DNA from: Diphasiastrum complanatum
Lineage: Eukaryota > Streptophyta > Lycopodiopsida > Lycopodiales > Lycopodiaceae
Direction of reading: 5' to 3'
DNA: 64,000 nucleotides
Assembly (NCBI GenBank): GCA_029204225.1
Contig: CM055107.1
Location: forward strand, 6,916,873 to 6,980,872
This document shows positions 30,241-42,864 of this stretch, piece after piece. The notes under the pieces were generated by a model. The model worked only from the letters and a program-made list of their open reading frames with translations, had not been told where the DNA came from and searched no databases. The translations under genes were made by a program, and so were the position numbers. Numbering within the stretch: the first letter of the stretch is position 1; every line of letters starts with the position of its first letter.

Positions 30241-31076
30241 AGTCTAGCTATGTGACTATTTCCCTTGGCCTTAGTCCGACGACACTGCTCGATTCTCCCG
30301 TTCTCTTTGCTACCCATCAGGTAGCTAAATGTTTCATGAATTCTTCTGCTGCTTATTTTTTTGTTTTCATATGCTCTAAGCTATGGCAAAGAGGCTCAGA
30401 ATTGCTGTCTTCGAATGCGTGCTTCACCAACGGGTTGGTACTTCCATTTGTGAAACGAGTAGGAGCGCTGATCGGAGTTGAGGAAGCCTGTTTTTGTACA
30501 TTCTCTTTTGATTCTATGGATCTACCCTTCTATAGAATCCTTACAGATTTGATTTGTAGGAGATTTAGGGCCGTATAAGTTAGACAATAGGTATGCAGGG
30601 ACATGTTCGCCTCCATTCAAGTTGGTGAAAAACACAATCTGAACAGAAAATGCTCGTTTCTTGCAAGTAGATGGGCCTGAGAGTGATGAGTAAGGCCTGG
30701 GAGGGGCGCGATCAATTGCAAACCAGATGAATCTCTTTCACTCTCGTGGAATCGTAGCTGAGCCCCTTCTAAATCCATCTTGATCTCACGATGGTGGCGA
30801 CTGTAGCAGCGTGTTGCCTTTTTCTCCTAAAGCAAAACCTATTAAGGTTTTTGAACGAGGGCATGTCACACATTTTGGGGGTCTAGGTTTTTTCCATTTG
30901 TGTGCATGGATTTTTTAAGAATGTTAAAGTTGATTTGGGGCATGAGGAAGGACACCAATTTGTGGAATTGCGTGACTATCTATGTCAATGCTCGTTGCAT
31001 GCCAGTCATCCAAGGATCAATAAGAGTTGACATTTTGTAACTCTAGAAGTTGATCCTCTAAATCAATTTTGAAATT
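30241..31076. other. Stretch upstream of the receptor pseudogene, no gene recognised
   Basis: A 108-codon plus-strand frame (30252-30578) has no known domain. On the minus strand, MDLEGAQLRFHESERDSSG (from about 30778) reads like protein for about 50 codons but I cannot place it. It may be an old exon. Confidence 0.3.
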
Positions 31077-31748
31077 TTAAGTTACTAGCACCCTGTTGGA
31101 GTAACTCTGGTTTCTTGGTGCTCGGTTGTCAAAACTGTAACCTTGGTTTTGGATATTTGCTTCCCGATTTTGGTAGGAATTTGGTTTTGTCTTCTCCATC
31201 GAAAATATGCATGTATTAGGCCTTATCAACTTGACATTAGAGGCATCAATGTGAACATGAAATTCAATTGTCCAATCTAGAGTACGTAGTATCGGTGCCA
31301 AAGCGAATGTTTTTTTCAATTTTTCAAAAGCTTCTGACGCCTCAACTATCCAAATAGGAACAATGGTCAGTTTGTATATAGGTCTCGCCAGATCAGCAAA
31401 GAATATAATGAATATTCGATAATAATTCGCATGTCCCATAAAAACATGAACTCCGCAAATTGTTCTTGGTGGTGGTAATTCCATAATGACTTTGATTTTG
31501 GAATAGTCCGTCGCAATGCCATGTCTTGATACCACATGTCCGAGAACAACTCCGTGAGAAACCCATATCTGACACTTTTCTGGATTTAAGAAAATCTGTA
31601 GATAATCTTTGAAAGCAAACTGCATCACTCTTTGGAATGAACTAGGTGTATGACAGAGTCCAAAATGCATTACTATATAAGCATAGGTCCCTAATTCTGT
31701 TGCAAAAGTTGTTTTATGACGATATGCAGCTGCAATTTTGACCTGGTT
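31077..31748 (-). mobile_element. Gypsy reverse-transcriptase remnant
   Basis: The minus strand carries FGLCHTPSSFQRVMQFAFKD, NPEKCQIWVSHGVVLGHVVS and the start of RNase H (EFHVHIDAS). It is the same family as 10593-12497 (there FGLYNAPSSFQRVMQIAFKD). The right end at 31748 is an abrupt break, next to the transposase-like locus. It is a broken fossil. Confidence 0.85.
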
Positions 31749-34148
31749 AATTCATTTAGATGATTGTAGTTTTAGCAATGGCAATGTTCCATTTGCATGT
31801 TGCTCTTCCGATGGAATGCACTCCAATTATTAAGAAAAATGTGAAAGTTGCAGAGAATGCTGCTGCAATAGTTAGAGAATTGAGAATGAATAATCATATG
31901 AATATAGATTTGTGGGTGGATGGATCAATTTATCCTAATGATCCAGCTACCAATTTGTGTCTAGATTTTAAGTCCGTAACTCATCTTCTCAGATATGTAT
32001 GTGAAAGAAATAGCGGATTACTTGGATACTGTCAAAGGTTGTGTGATATTGGAATGCATAGCATATCTTGTCTTAATCAACAATTAGAGTTTGCTAATCA
32101 ACAATTGCTTCATTATGTGCACACACTAGTGCTAAAAACAATGCACTCAAGAATGCTATGTCAGAGTTGAATGCTACTGTCACTACTCTTCGGAGATCAA
32201 ACCAAGAAATGTTAGAATCCATGAAAAAGTTGCGATCCGAGAGTTTAAAATTTGTTGTTGATATAAAAATTATCAATAAGGCAATGATGAAGACGAAAAG
32301 AAAGAGAGTACCGATGAAAAATATTGATGACTTATCTACACATAGCGGCAATCAGAAAAAAAGAATTCGAACATCCAAGTATGTTGTCATATAAACTGTT
32401 TATTTGATTTGTATATGTCATTTATTTATTTATTAAACATAATTTGAGTTTCATATGTTTGTTGCAGATCATGTTTGGTGCAAAGAACTATTGAACAGAT
32501 CATTCATGCATTGGAACATCTTTAAGTCATGTTTTACCAAGAAAGTCAGCAAAGGAAATGATAAAAAATGCTCAGTTTGAAAAAAATGAAAAATGAAATT
32601 GTAGAGACTATTTTGATTAAGGTTCAATCATACTTGGATGTGAATGTGATACAAGGTGCATGTGATGTATCTGGAATTAGCAGAAATGCTTATTCTACTT
32701 TTTTTAGAATAGTTAAAGAAGCTTTTTTCCAAGTGATGGTGAAGAAAATTTATCTTCCGCGTCCATATCGGGTAAGATTAACTAGAAATTTTTATAATGA
32801 CGGAATGTTCAAAGTAGTTGGCCAACCACTTCATATAACTGAATTATACAAATCAGAATATGGTGAGCTCAATTACAACAATTGCAATAATATTTTCCTT
32901 GATATTGAAAATGTTCTAAAATACATTATTTGATTCTATAAACTAGACGAACATCAAAAGTAAATGGAAAGATCATTATTGTAATAAAATTGGATGAATC
33001 TGAAATCATCAAGGGTCAGAAGTTGGAACAAGTGAGTATTACTTTGATGAACAAAATTTCAGATACAAATGATCGAACGTTTAGTGTCCAATCGGAAAAT
33101 CACATATGGTGGTTGGCGACATTCCAGATATAAATTTCAATTTTTATTTAGAATATCTTTATTAACAATTCATACCTTGCCAGTTTTTATTGACATGTCA
33201 TGCATGACTTGTTTCTCTACAGGTCTTGAAAGAGGACCATAAAATACTTTCATGGATATTTTCAAGAACAAATTATGGCGAGATTATAAGGAGACATTTG
33301 GAGGGTGAGAAATTTACAGTCGAAAACCATGGAAGTTTTCAAATTCAATGGCACCTTGCAGGGGATTTGAAAACATTAAAATGTATGTATAATATCTCTC
33401 ATGGGACAACATCAAAGCATCCATGTCTCTATTGCATGAAAGATTGCTACAATATGAATTTGGGACGATCAACAAACACTAGCCTAACACGAGAAGCTGA
33501 AGATCCAAATATGAAAAGTGTTCTACCAATTCCATTAAAGTATGTTCACATATGCACATTGCATGCTAAGGTTCGTATTATTGAAAAACTTATTTACCTG
33601 CATATCCTACTATCATGGAATCATGCAAAGAATCAATTGTGACGAAATTTGGAGAGAAATTGTTCAAGCCACACGAACACTGGAAAGAAGTAATCGAGTG
33701 AAAAAGAAACAAGTGTGGACCAACTTAGACAAACTCATAGGTGTTCTCAGGAAAGAAAACCTATCATTAGAAGATATGAGGACTTTGCAAAATCATTGCA
33801 CCACATTTGTAAAATCTGTACATAATTGTTGGAGAAAAGACAACGTTACTCATTACATGGTGCTAATCTATATCATTATCTGGTACTCTTTTCATTCAGG
33901 CTTATATTTTTTTCTACTGATGTAGCTAATTAAAACTATTGTTTGCAGCACATCCTTCTTCATCATGCAACTTATTTTGCAAAGGAATATGGGAGCTTAA
34001 GTATCTAGTCATCACAAGGCATGGAAAAATCTCATTGGCAAGCAAGGGGAGCATTTCATAGAGCAACAAACCATGGAGGACACAATTCAAGATATAAATA
34101 TTTAGTTCAACTTTTTTAGTGGTTTTATAGAAGAGCACAATTTAGATA
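31749..34148 (+). pseudogene. Transposase-like coding unit with possible DDE triad and zinc ligands, unclassified
   Basis: A string of protein-like segments with splice-like borders. 31760-32390: Asn/Leu-rich and basic, coiled-coil-like. 32568-32933: GACDVSGISRNAYSTFFRIV. About 32945-33110: KIIIVIKLDESEI. 33226-33570: WHLAGDLKTLKCMYNISHG then HPCLYCMKDC and YVHICTLHAKVRI. 33640-33870: CDEIWREIVQ. 33949-34140: HILLHHATYFAKEYG, SQGMEKSHWQARGAFHRAT and YKYLVQLF. D (KLDES), D (GDLK) and E (GMEK), with a C-x2-C, an H and an HH between the last two, resemble the DDE plus zinc-ligand plan of large eukaryotic transposases such as RAG1-like ones. Acceptors (TTGCAG at about 32463, CTACAG at 33221, TTTGCAG at 33948) suggest introns. 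The locus looks decayed. I cannot name the family. Confidence 0.5.
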
Positions 34149-35642
34149 TCAAGCTAAAAACTCGCCAAGTATTACGATATTTCGAAAGGCATTCAAATTC
34201 ATTACAAAAGAGAAATCCTTGTAATATATCAAAAATCTATTACAAAAAATTATTTGATTATCATCATTATCCTCTTCAAGATTCAGACGGATGGTATTGT
34301 CATAAAGGAATAATCTCCTTTCATATGGATCCAAAAATTCTAAATTTTTTCTCTTGCTCATATCATTGTAACCCGAATAAAGGGCCATTGCAAATGATCT
34401 TTTCGTAGTCTCATTGGGAGTATAACCCAATATCTTAATAACCAAATCTCTTTTCACAAAAATTAATTTATATGTTCCTCTTGCGTACTTATGGCCTTCC
34501 AAACAAACTGATAATGATTTGATGGCCATAATGACAGTGGTTGCATATGGATTAAAAGATGAATAATATATACAAATCTCATTATTTTGAAAGTGTTTCA
34601 AATAATGAGATAGAGACACATCGTTTCTCCCGACTGATACAGCACGGACGCCTCCATGCCTCATACCAAAGGCATCTATACAATAGCATCGTGTAAACCA
34701 GAAAAGAAAATAAATTTAGAATTATACATAACACTGCAAACTCAATAAGAAAACTAAACAATATCAATACCAATATAATATCTATGTACTAGATCATAAT
34801 CATCGTAATCAACGACGATTGTTCTGCTAATGTCATGTCCTCCAATGGCCTCTACATTTCCGGAGGGGATATATCTAGGCCTTGGGAGATATTTTTTTTG
34901 GAATTCCAAAAATTCCTCCTCTGTAGGCAAAGTTTTTTCATAGGCTTTAGATTTTTCAGTCATGGCCTCCAAGGCCTCATTGCCAGATTTCCAATTGCCA
35001 TCTTTATCATAATCTATCTCACTTTCAAGGTCATCATATGAGTAATCAACAATGTCAGAAAATTTAGATAAATTTTGAGCAAAAATTGAGAGGATTATAG
35101 AACGAGGGAGAGTTTTTTGATAATATGAAGTCATAGATGCTTTAGCTTCAACTCCTATATCAGTATTTACATCATCTACATCAACTGGAGCAGCTGCAAA
35201 TGCTTTGATCAGTGGAACAGTTGAAGATTTAATAGACTCATGATGTGGAATTTCAGCAGATATGTAAAAGATAAAAGCCATTCCTTTTATTATAAGGCAA
35301 CATATTCTTTTGTGGATATCACAATATATATTTCTTTTAAAATGGTCATGCAAGTTAGAGTACTTTCTATTGTGTTTATGCTTAGAGGATGGTTGGGAAT
35401 GCACAAGGTCCTGAAAATGAATGAAACAAAAACTATCTATATCCAAAACATGAGTACTAATAATTTGGAATAAAATATCAAGATAAGAAATAAAATTTTA
35501 ACAATTCTCATAAACTAGCTTATCGATATCGAAGGGAGCAAAAAAAAATACTAGCAAAATACTCTAATTTCTCAGATGGAATGTCACTGGCATTAAAAAA
35601 ATCAAGAAGTTTGTTATCTGAGGACATGTAGGAACTAGCCAT
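34149..35642 (-). pseudogene. Unrecognised coding unit convergent with the transposase-like one
   Basis: Two long open segments on the minus strand. 35411-34770 follows a good splice acceptor (TTTTCAG) and encodes DLVHSQPSSKHKHNRKYSNL, an acidic stretch DYSYDDLESEIDYDKDGN, and LPTEEEFLEFQKKYLPRPRY. 34680-34149 follows another acceptor (TTGTATAG) and encodes DAFGMRHGGVRAVSVGRND, NPYATTVIMAIKSLSVCLEG and YTPNETTKRSFAMALYSGYN. A possible first exon starts at ATG 35642 (MASSYMSSDNKLLDFFNASD), but I could not fit its phase. The last two segments are open throughout, so the unit may be young. It ends within a few bases of the plus-strand unit. A two-gene mobile element is possible. No family is recognised. 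Confidence 0.45.
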
Positions 35643-35891
35643 ATTGAACCTGATATCACTTCAACGCGACAGAATGATATTGATAGAGAACAAAACAAGA
35701 GTGCGCGCGTTGATTCGATAACGCTAGGACGAGATTGAAATTTCCGCGAGAACAGAGTGATATCGATTCAGCGCGCCTGAATGAATCTGACCATGCAATG
35801 TTTGGGAAGGCGTGCGTCGCTTCGATATCGTGAGATAGATAGAAAACAAAAAGACTTGTGACTTCAGAATAAAAGATTACGGAATCGAAAT

Positions 35892-38800
35892 ATGGCAAGT
35901 AGTACCAATATTTAACTACAATATCTGGAAATTCAAAAAGAAGAGCATTTTGATGGAAAAAGAGTTGTGGAAAATCGTGGCAGGTATTGAAGTCCGACCA
36001 AATACCACTCCAGGTGACATAAGGGCCTTTGATATAAAGGCAAAGAGAGCATTATCCTTGATCAATCTTTCAGTGAAAGACCATGTGATCACTCACATAA
36101 GTGATGCCACGACGGCTAGGGGAGCTTGGGAAGCTCTTAGAATGCAATTTCAAACTTGCAATCCAGCTCGAGCCATGTTCTTGAAATCGAGATTGAACAC
36201 AGTAAGGATGGAAGAAAATGAATCAGTGGGATCCTTCTTCACCAGGATAAAGGAGTGAGAGATCAACTTGTGGCAATTGGAGAATTAATCAGAGATATTG
36301 AATTGGTACATACCACAATGACCGGTGTCTCGGAAGGGCTACAGATGTTTGTGAGCGGCATTGCTTCGAGGGAGAGGTTGCCTACTTTTGAAGACTTCCA
36401 CGGAATCATGCTGCAAGAAGAGCAGTGTCGCGAAGTGGTGAAGTCAAGACAAACTCCACAAGAGGATCAAGCCTTGCTTGCTAAAGGCAAGCAGAAAGGA
36501 TGGAAAAGGATTGCTAAGAAATCCAAGGATGATGATGACGAAGGAGAATTGTCTTCAAAAGGAAAAAAGAAGAAGAAAGAAAAATGTTACTATTGCCACA
36601 AACCGGGCCATTGGGCACGCGAGTGTTATAAGAAGAAAGCAGACATAAAGGCGGGAAAAGTGACTCAACAAGGAAACATTGCCGAAGATGATGGAGAAGA
36701 TGACGAGACAAGTGTTTTCTCATCGGCATTGGCATCCCAAGTTGATGATGGTGCCAGATGGTTCATAGATTCAGGCGCCACAAGGCATATGACCGAAAAA
36801 CGTGATTGGTTTGAAAAATTCTCACCAATCCATGATGGGGATAAGGTCACTCAAGCCAATGGAGAGGAATGCCAGATACAGGGTGTAGGCAATGTACCTG
36901 TGCAAGTTTCTGATGACAAAATTAATAATATCCCTAATGTACTTTATGTTCCTGGACTCAAAAAGAGTTTGCTTTATGTTGGTGTAATGGCAAATCAACA
37001 TCTTGAAATTGAATTTGTCAAGGATGGATGCCTTATGAAGGATACGAACCATAACCACAAAGTGGTGGCGAAGGGTTATAGAGATAGTAACTGTGGCCTT
37101 TATAAATTGGATGCTGCAAAACCAGGTGAATATGGTTTGGCCATCTCAACAACATCTCAATCCGAGTTATGGCACAAAAGACTTGGTCATTTGAACTATG
37201 GAAGCTTGAGATTGATGGCAAAGCTGAAGATGGTAACAGGGTTACCAGCATTGCAGGATGATCACCATGCAATATGTGAAGGATGCATCATGGGAAAGCA
37301 TCACAAAGAGACATTCAAGAAAGGTGGAGCTGCAAGAGCTAAGAAACCGCTAGAACTAATTCACAGCGACCTGTGCGGTCCAATGAAGACCATGTCATTG
37401 GAGAAAGCATATTATTTTATGACTTTCATAGATGATTACTCGAGAAGGACATGGATTTATTTCTTGAAGAAGAAATCTGACGCTTTTGCTTGCTTCAAGG
37501 AGTTCAAAACTTTGGTAGAGAACCAACTAGAGGCACGCATAAAAGTGCTAAGATCTGATAGAGGGGGTGAATATAAATTTGATGATTTTGAAGACTTTTG
37601 CAAATAACATGGCATTAAAAGACAATTCACACAGTCACACACGCTGCATAGTAATGGTGTAGCTGAACGGAAAAACAGAACTATTATGGAGAGTGCACGC
37701 TCCACGATGAAGAAAATGGGCTTGACGCGTGCAGTGCAGCAATGTTCTTGCAAAACATGAGCCCTACAGTTGCGGTTCCAAATGTAACTCCTGAAGAAGC
37801 ATTTACTGGAATAAAGCCAAAAATCGACAAATTTCGTGTCATTGGATGTAAGGCCTATGTACATGTGCCAAAGGAGGAGCGAAAGAAACTTGATGCCAAA
37901 GCAATCGAGTGTATCTTCATCGGTTATGATGAAAGAACAAAAGCTTACAGGTGTTTTGATCCTGTAATGAACAAGATTCACATTAGCAAAGATGTGATCT
38001 TTGATGAAACACATAGGTATGAAGATGAAGACCATGCAAAAGGTGAAAGCATCAAGAGACTTCCCACAATATTGGAGGAAGAAAATGATGAAGATGATCC
38101 ACAAAATGATGCACGTGAGGACGAAAGTCGAGAGGGAGAATATGAAAGAACACCACCTATTCAAGAGCCTAAGGGGAGGTATTTTCCAATAGGAGCAATG
38201 AAGGAGAAACTGGTTGGAAGTAAGAGACATTACTTGGACACTCCTTGGGATACGTACTCTCCATGTAGTGTATCACCTGAATCTAAGATACCAAAATGGT
38301 ATGAAAAGATCATGAAGGACGCAAAGCTAAATCAAACAGGATCTAGCACACAAAGTGAAGTGAGAAGATCAGCATGGGAAAGGAAGTCTCCCGATCGTTA
38401 TCATGTGAACTATGCCCTAATGACTGACAATTGGAAGTGTCGAGAGCCATCAACCTTTGATGAGGCAAAAGATCACAAAGAGTGGCAAAGGGCAATGGAA
38501 GAAGAGATAGAATCCATCCAAAGACATGATACATGGGAGTTAGTTGATCTACCACTTGGAAAGAAACCCATTGATAACAAATGGGTGTTTAGAACAAAGT
38601 TTCATGCGGATGGCACAATAGCAAAGTATAAGGCACGCCTAGTAGTGAAGGGTTATGAGCAAAGCAAAGGAATTGACTATGAAGAAACATTTGCTCCAGT
38701 AGCTAAGTGGACTACGCTACGATGGATGTGAAGTCTGCTTTTTTGAATGGTGACTTAGAAGAAGAAGTCTACATGGTCCAACCGCAGGGCTTTATGGCAA

Positions 38801-40285
38801 AAGGGCAAGAACAAAAAGTATGTAAACTACGCAAAGCTCTTTATGGCCTTAAACAAGCACCACGCGCATGGTATGGACGCATTGACAGTTACTTTCTTTC
38901 ACGTGGATTTGTAAGAACAAATTCAGATCCAAATCTTTATGTTCTTATAAATGATGACAACATTGCCTTGATTGTACTTTACGTTGATGATATCATTATC
39001 ACTGGCAATGATGAGAACCTTACTTGTTCTATCAAAGCCAACTTGTGCAAGCAATTTGAGATGACAGATTTAGATCTTATGCACTATTGCTTGGGTGTCG
39101 AAGTATGGCAAACTAGCAGTGATATGAGGTTATGTCAAAACAAGTATGTAGGAGAGATATTGGAGAGATTTCACATGACAGAGTGCAAACCTTCCATCAC
39201 CCCTTGCGGAGCTGGTAAGAAATTATCTCGTATTGATGATAGTGCACATGTTGATACTACACTATTTCGTCAGCTAGTTGGAGGTTTAATATATCTTACA
39301 ACTACACGTCCTGATATCTGCTATGCTGTAAGTTTGATTAGCCAATTCATGTCATCACCCACTTTGAACCATTGGAAAGCTGCAAAAAGGATTTTGAGAT
39401 ATGTAAAAGGTACACCAAACCTTGGTCTAGTCTATAAAAGACAAAGTGTTTTACCTAAGTTGCAAAGTTATGTTGACGCTGATTGGGGTGGAAGTATAGA
39501 TGATAGAAAGTCAACAACAGGTTATACCTTCAATTTTGGTAGCGGCTGTTTTTCATGGTCTAGCAAGAAGCAAGATACTATTTCTCTTTCTTCCACAGAA
39601 GCCGAATATAAAGCATTGAGTTCTGCTACCCAGGAAGCTATTTGGCTACGTAAGTTGTTATGTGAGATTGGCATGAAATAGGAAAATCCCACTGTTATTT
39701 TCTGTGACAGTCAAAGTGGAATACAATTGGCTAAAAATCCAATCTTTCACGCAAAGACAAAGCATATTGAAGTAAAATATCACTTTGTGCGTGAAAAATT
39801 ACAATCTGAAGACATTGGTATTGTACATTGTTCTACGTTGTTACAAGTTGCTGATATATTTACAAAAGCTTTGAGTAAAGAAAAGTTTGAAACTTTTAGA
39901 GCTAAACTTGGCTTAAACCAAGTTATGTAAAAAAAAAAAAAAAAACTTTTACTTGTAATGCTATCATGGAGGTATGTTCCATGAATAGAGTATACTCTAA
40001 AATAAAAAGTGACGTTGATCATTGAGGGAGAGAGTTAAAATAGCAATGATCGACTTATACAGTGCTTTTCTATTTCGACGACACCACGTGTGCTTAGTTC
40101 TAGAGTTATCGGGCCATCTTTCTTTTACGAGCCCTTTGAGTGTTTATTAAGGAACTCACCTTTGTACTTACCGGTAGTTCTTGAATATACAGTTTGAAGA
40201 GAGTAATTCTGTATTCTTGTTGCACTTGACGTTGTGCGGTGGTGATTGATCCGGTCGGGTGCTTTCAATTGTGTTTTCTTAACTA
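35892..40285 (+). mobile_element. Nearly complete Copia element with 3' LTR
   Basis: All Copia (Pseudoviridae) parts occur in order: gag (35892-36500, DVITHISDATTARGAWEALR-like words), zinc knuckle [15 protein letters not shown] (about 36584), protease [13 protein letters not shown] (about 36760), pre-integrase [18 protein letters not shown] (about 37175), integrase (about 37350-37740, [22 protein letters not shown]), reverse transcriptase (about 38490-39060, IVLYVDDIIITG) and RNase H (about 39460-39930, SSTEAEYKALSSATQEAIW). After a 17-A run at 39929-39945, a purine tract GAGGGAGAGAG (40025-40035) precedes a probable 3' LTR of about 250 bp. No matching 5' LTR or primer site was found before gag. 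Only a few breaks interrupt it, so it is the youngest coding LTR element in the window. Confidence 0.9.
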
Positions 40286-41150
40286 ATCTCCCATAGACAA
40301 CACATCCACTTTTGTACCTTCTTCATCTGCACACCTGTAAAAATTATGTATATATTGGATACCATCTGCGTATTCACAAAAAATAGCATCATAAGAGTAT
40401 CATGACGACATTAGAAAACAAATGTATTAGAACGAAACATTACTGATAATCAGAGATAGATACTATAGATGCTTTGGCACATTGATTTTTTCTTCCAGAT
40501 GTGTTGTCAGTAATAGGTTCATCACCTTTACAAATTGTGTGATTAGCTTTGTGAAGCACGCGGTTATGTTCGCTAATGTTTTGTGCTCACCTGCATTATT
40601 GACCTGTATATTTCGGTATACTTAATTTGATTACATCTCTGTTTGTTCTACGTTCAGATTTGTGTCAAAATTGCAATGCTTTTCTACATTTTGTCTGGCT
40701 TTCTTATTACTTAATCTGGTAGTATGCTGTTCGTGAATCATTATTAGTCTAGTTGTTCGCGACTAATATTTAGTCTTGCTTTTTGCGACTAATTCATGAC
40801 TGATTATTAGTCTAGCTTGTGGCGACTAAATCGCGACTGATTATTAGTCTAGCTCTTTGCGAATAGTTCGCGACTAATAATTTGTCTAGCTGTTCGTGAC
40901 AAACTATCTTTCTGATGTTTTGATACTTAATGTTTGGCTACGTAATCAGATCGAACGTGATTTCTATCACTAATGTTTTGTTCTAGTCTGATAGGCATAG
41001 TCATGCTTGAGGAAAGAGTGAGATAGCTTATTCTGCTTTGCACGAACAATTTTCGTTCGAGTTCGTTTCTTTTTCGAGTTTCAAGTTCTCTTCTTTTTCG
41101 TGTTCGTTTTCTTTTCAAGTTATCTTCTTCACACCCCTCTTTCCAACAGA
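40286..41150. other. Stretch with minus-strand exon-like pieces and a short palindromic repeat
   Basis: On the minus strand, an open segment at about 40560-40443 (KGDEPITDNTSGRKNQCAKA) is followed, after intron-like signals, by one at about 40333-40286 (CADEEGTKVDVLSMGD). These could be displaced exons of the unit at 34149-35642 or of a related element. At 40735-40915 the words TTAGTCTAG and GCGACTAAT recur five times. The right end (…TTTCCAACA, 41151) looks like an LTR end. Confidence 0.35.
40735..40915. repeat. Degenerate palindromic repeat (TTAGTC…GACTAA)
   Basis: Five irregular units spaced about 29-40 bp carry TTAGTCT(A/T)G(C/T)T followed by TTCGCGACTAAT-like sequence. TTAGTC and GACTAA are inverse complements, so adjoining units can fold into alternating hairpins. 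Confidence 0.75.
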
Positions 41151-41151
41151 T

Positions 41152-42864
41152 TGTGCTAGGACTTGAGGAGGAGCCTCAAGAGCTCCAAGAGGTCCAAACG
41201 TACAAAAAGAGAGCTAGGATGGCTCTACATATCATGAAGATAAATGTTTCAAATGAATTGTTATGTGATATTGGCTCATGTACCACATCCAAGAGGAAGG
41301 GACAAAGAGCAACATCAACATTTCATGAAGGAGAAGTCGAAGGAGGAGAGTGATGAAGAGTCATCACAAATATCAACAAGTTGCAAGTCCAACAAGAAGT
41401 GCTTCCTTTGTGGTAAGAAGGGGCATTTTGCTTCTAATTGTTTCAAGAAGAGAAATGATAATAAGGTAGCAAGAGGGACTAGTTGTGGTAAGTTTTTTAA
41501 AATTGATGCTAATCCTTGTGGAAGTGTGGCCAAGAAGAGCCTGGATCATCTCATGGAGGAGGCAAGTGATCTACCTCAATCTATGTCCCAAGATGGTGAA
41601 GCTCATGAAGATAGTGCTTTGGCAAAAGCACATGGAGAGTTATTGCCAAGGAGGTCTACTTCTCATCAATTCTCTTATCTTGTTCATTTGGATGATTCAT
41701 TTTATTGTGTGGAAGCAAAGATTGTGCTATTTCATGTGACTTCTTGCTTGAAGACTTCAATTGGAGGTACCTCTTATCAAAAGTGCTTGATATGAAGATT
41801 GCAATAGTTGATACTTTGGGGATTTTTAGATCCATTTTCTTTGCCAATATTCCTTTTCACATAAGTAGTAAGGAGGATCCAATTTCAATCAAGAGGATGA
41901 TGGTAGGCTTCTCAAATCTACCAAAATTCTAAGTGTATGATGGAAATTTGTCAAGGCTTGAGAAGGAGTCTTCTCAACACATGGGGGATCTTCAAGGGGC
42001 AAGGCTGAGTCTTTGTGGCTCAAAGTTCATGGTAAAGAGAGGCAAGTTTCAAGTGGTATTCAATCCAACATAGTCTCTCATGCTACTCTTTCATTACTTG
42101 ATGTATCATCTTGCTTTTATGGGGTTTCTACATCTCATAGTTGGAGTGAGGTAATGATTGTCTTGTATCATGTCTCTAATATGGACATATTGTCATTAGT
42201 GGCTTAGATATGTTTCCAAAACATTTTGAAAGTAAGATATTGTGTCATCAAGATGCATGCTCTTGGATTTATTAAGAGCAAGATTGAGCTTGTTGCTCAA
42301 AATTTAAAAAATCATGTTTTAAATTTACATGTTTTGAGGTATTTTGTAAACTTCTCTTGAGATTAAGTGAAGCATCCAAAGAGGACACTTACATCCTTGA
42401 GAAAGTATTTAGCCTCAAGAAGATCAAGATTTCATTTGATTTCAAGATTAGATCCATCATGGATAAAGTTCATAGTATGTGGACTAGTCAAGCTAGTATG
42501 CTTAATCTTGATAATCAACACTCTTGTTCATCTTATGATCTTGATCTCTATGATCTTTGTGATCGCTATGAGGCATGGAAGCCTCTGATTTTCATCATGG
42601 TGCAACCATCTTCATGCAAATGGTACTTTCAAATCACAGATCATCATCAAGCATGGAGGAAGCACATGGATAGTGGCAAATTGGTGGAATGCTCTTCAAA
42701 GGTGTTGGCAAATTATTTCTACCAAAGAAATCTTATCATGGATTTGGTGGGGTGCTGCTATGATGGATCCTTTTGCTGGTTTTTTACTTCATATGCATAC
42801 CAAATGATCCACTCAAAAAGTTTCACAAACTCCTTGATCTTATCAAGCTAGTTTTTTTGAGGAG
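41152..42864 (+). mobile_element. Copia gag-region remnant
   Basis: The part near 41220-41300 reads NVSNELLCDIGSCTTSK, typical of a Copia gag, and a zinc knuckle CFLCGKKGHFASNC follows at about 41400. Further open segments to about 42850 have no clear pol domain. A purine tract (GAGGAG, 42859-42864) leads into the LTR at 42865. It is broken, with most of pol not recognisable. Confidence 0.65.
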
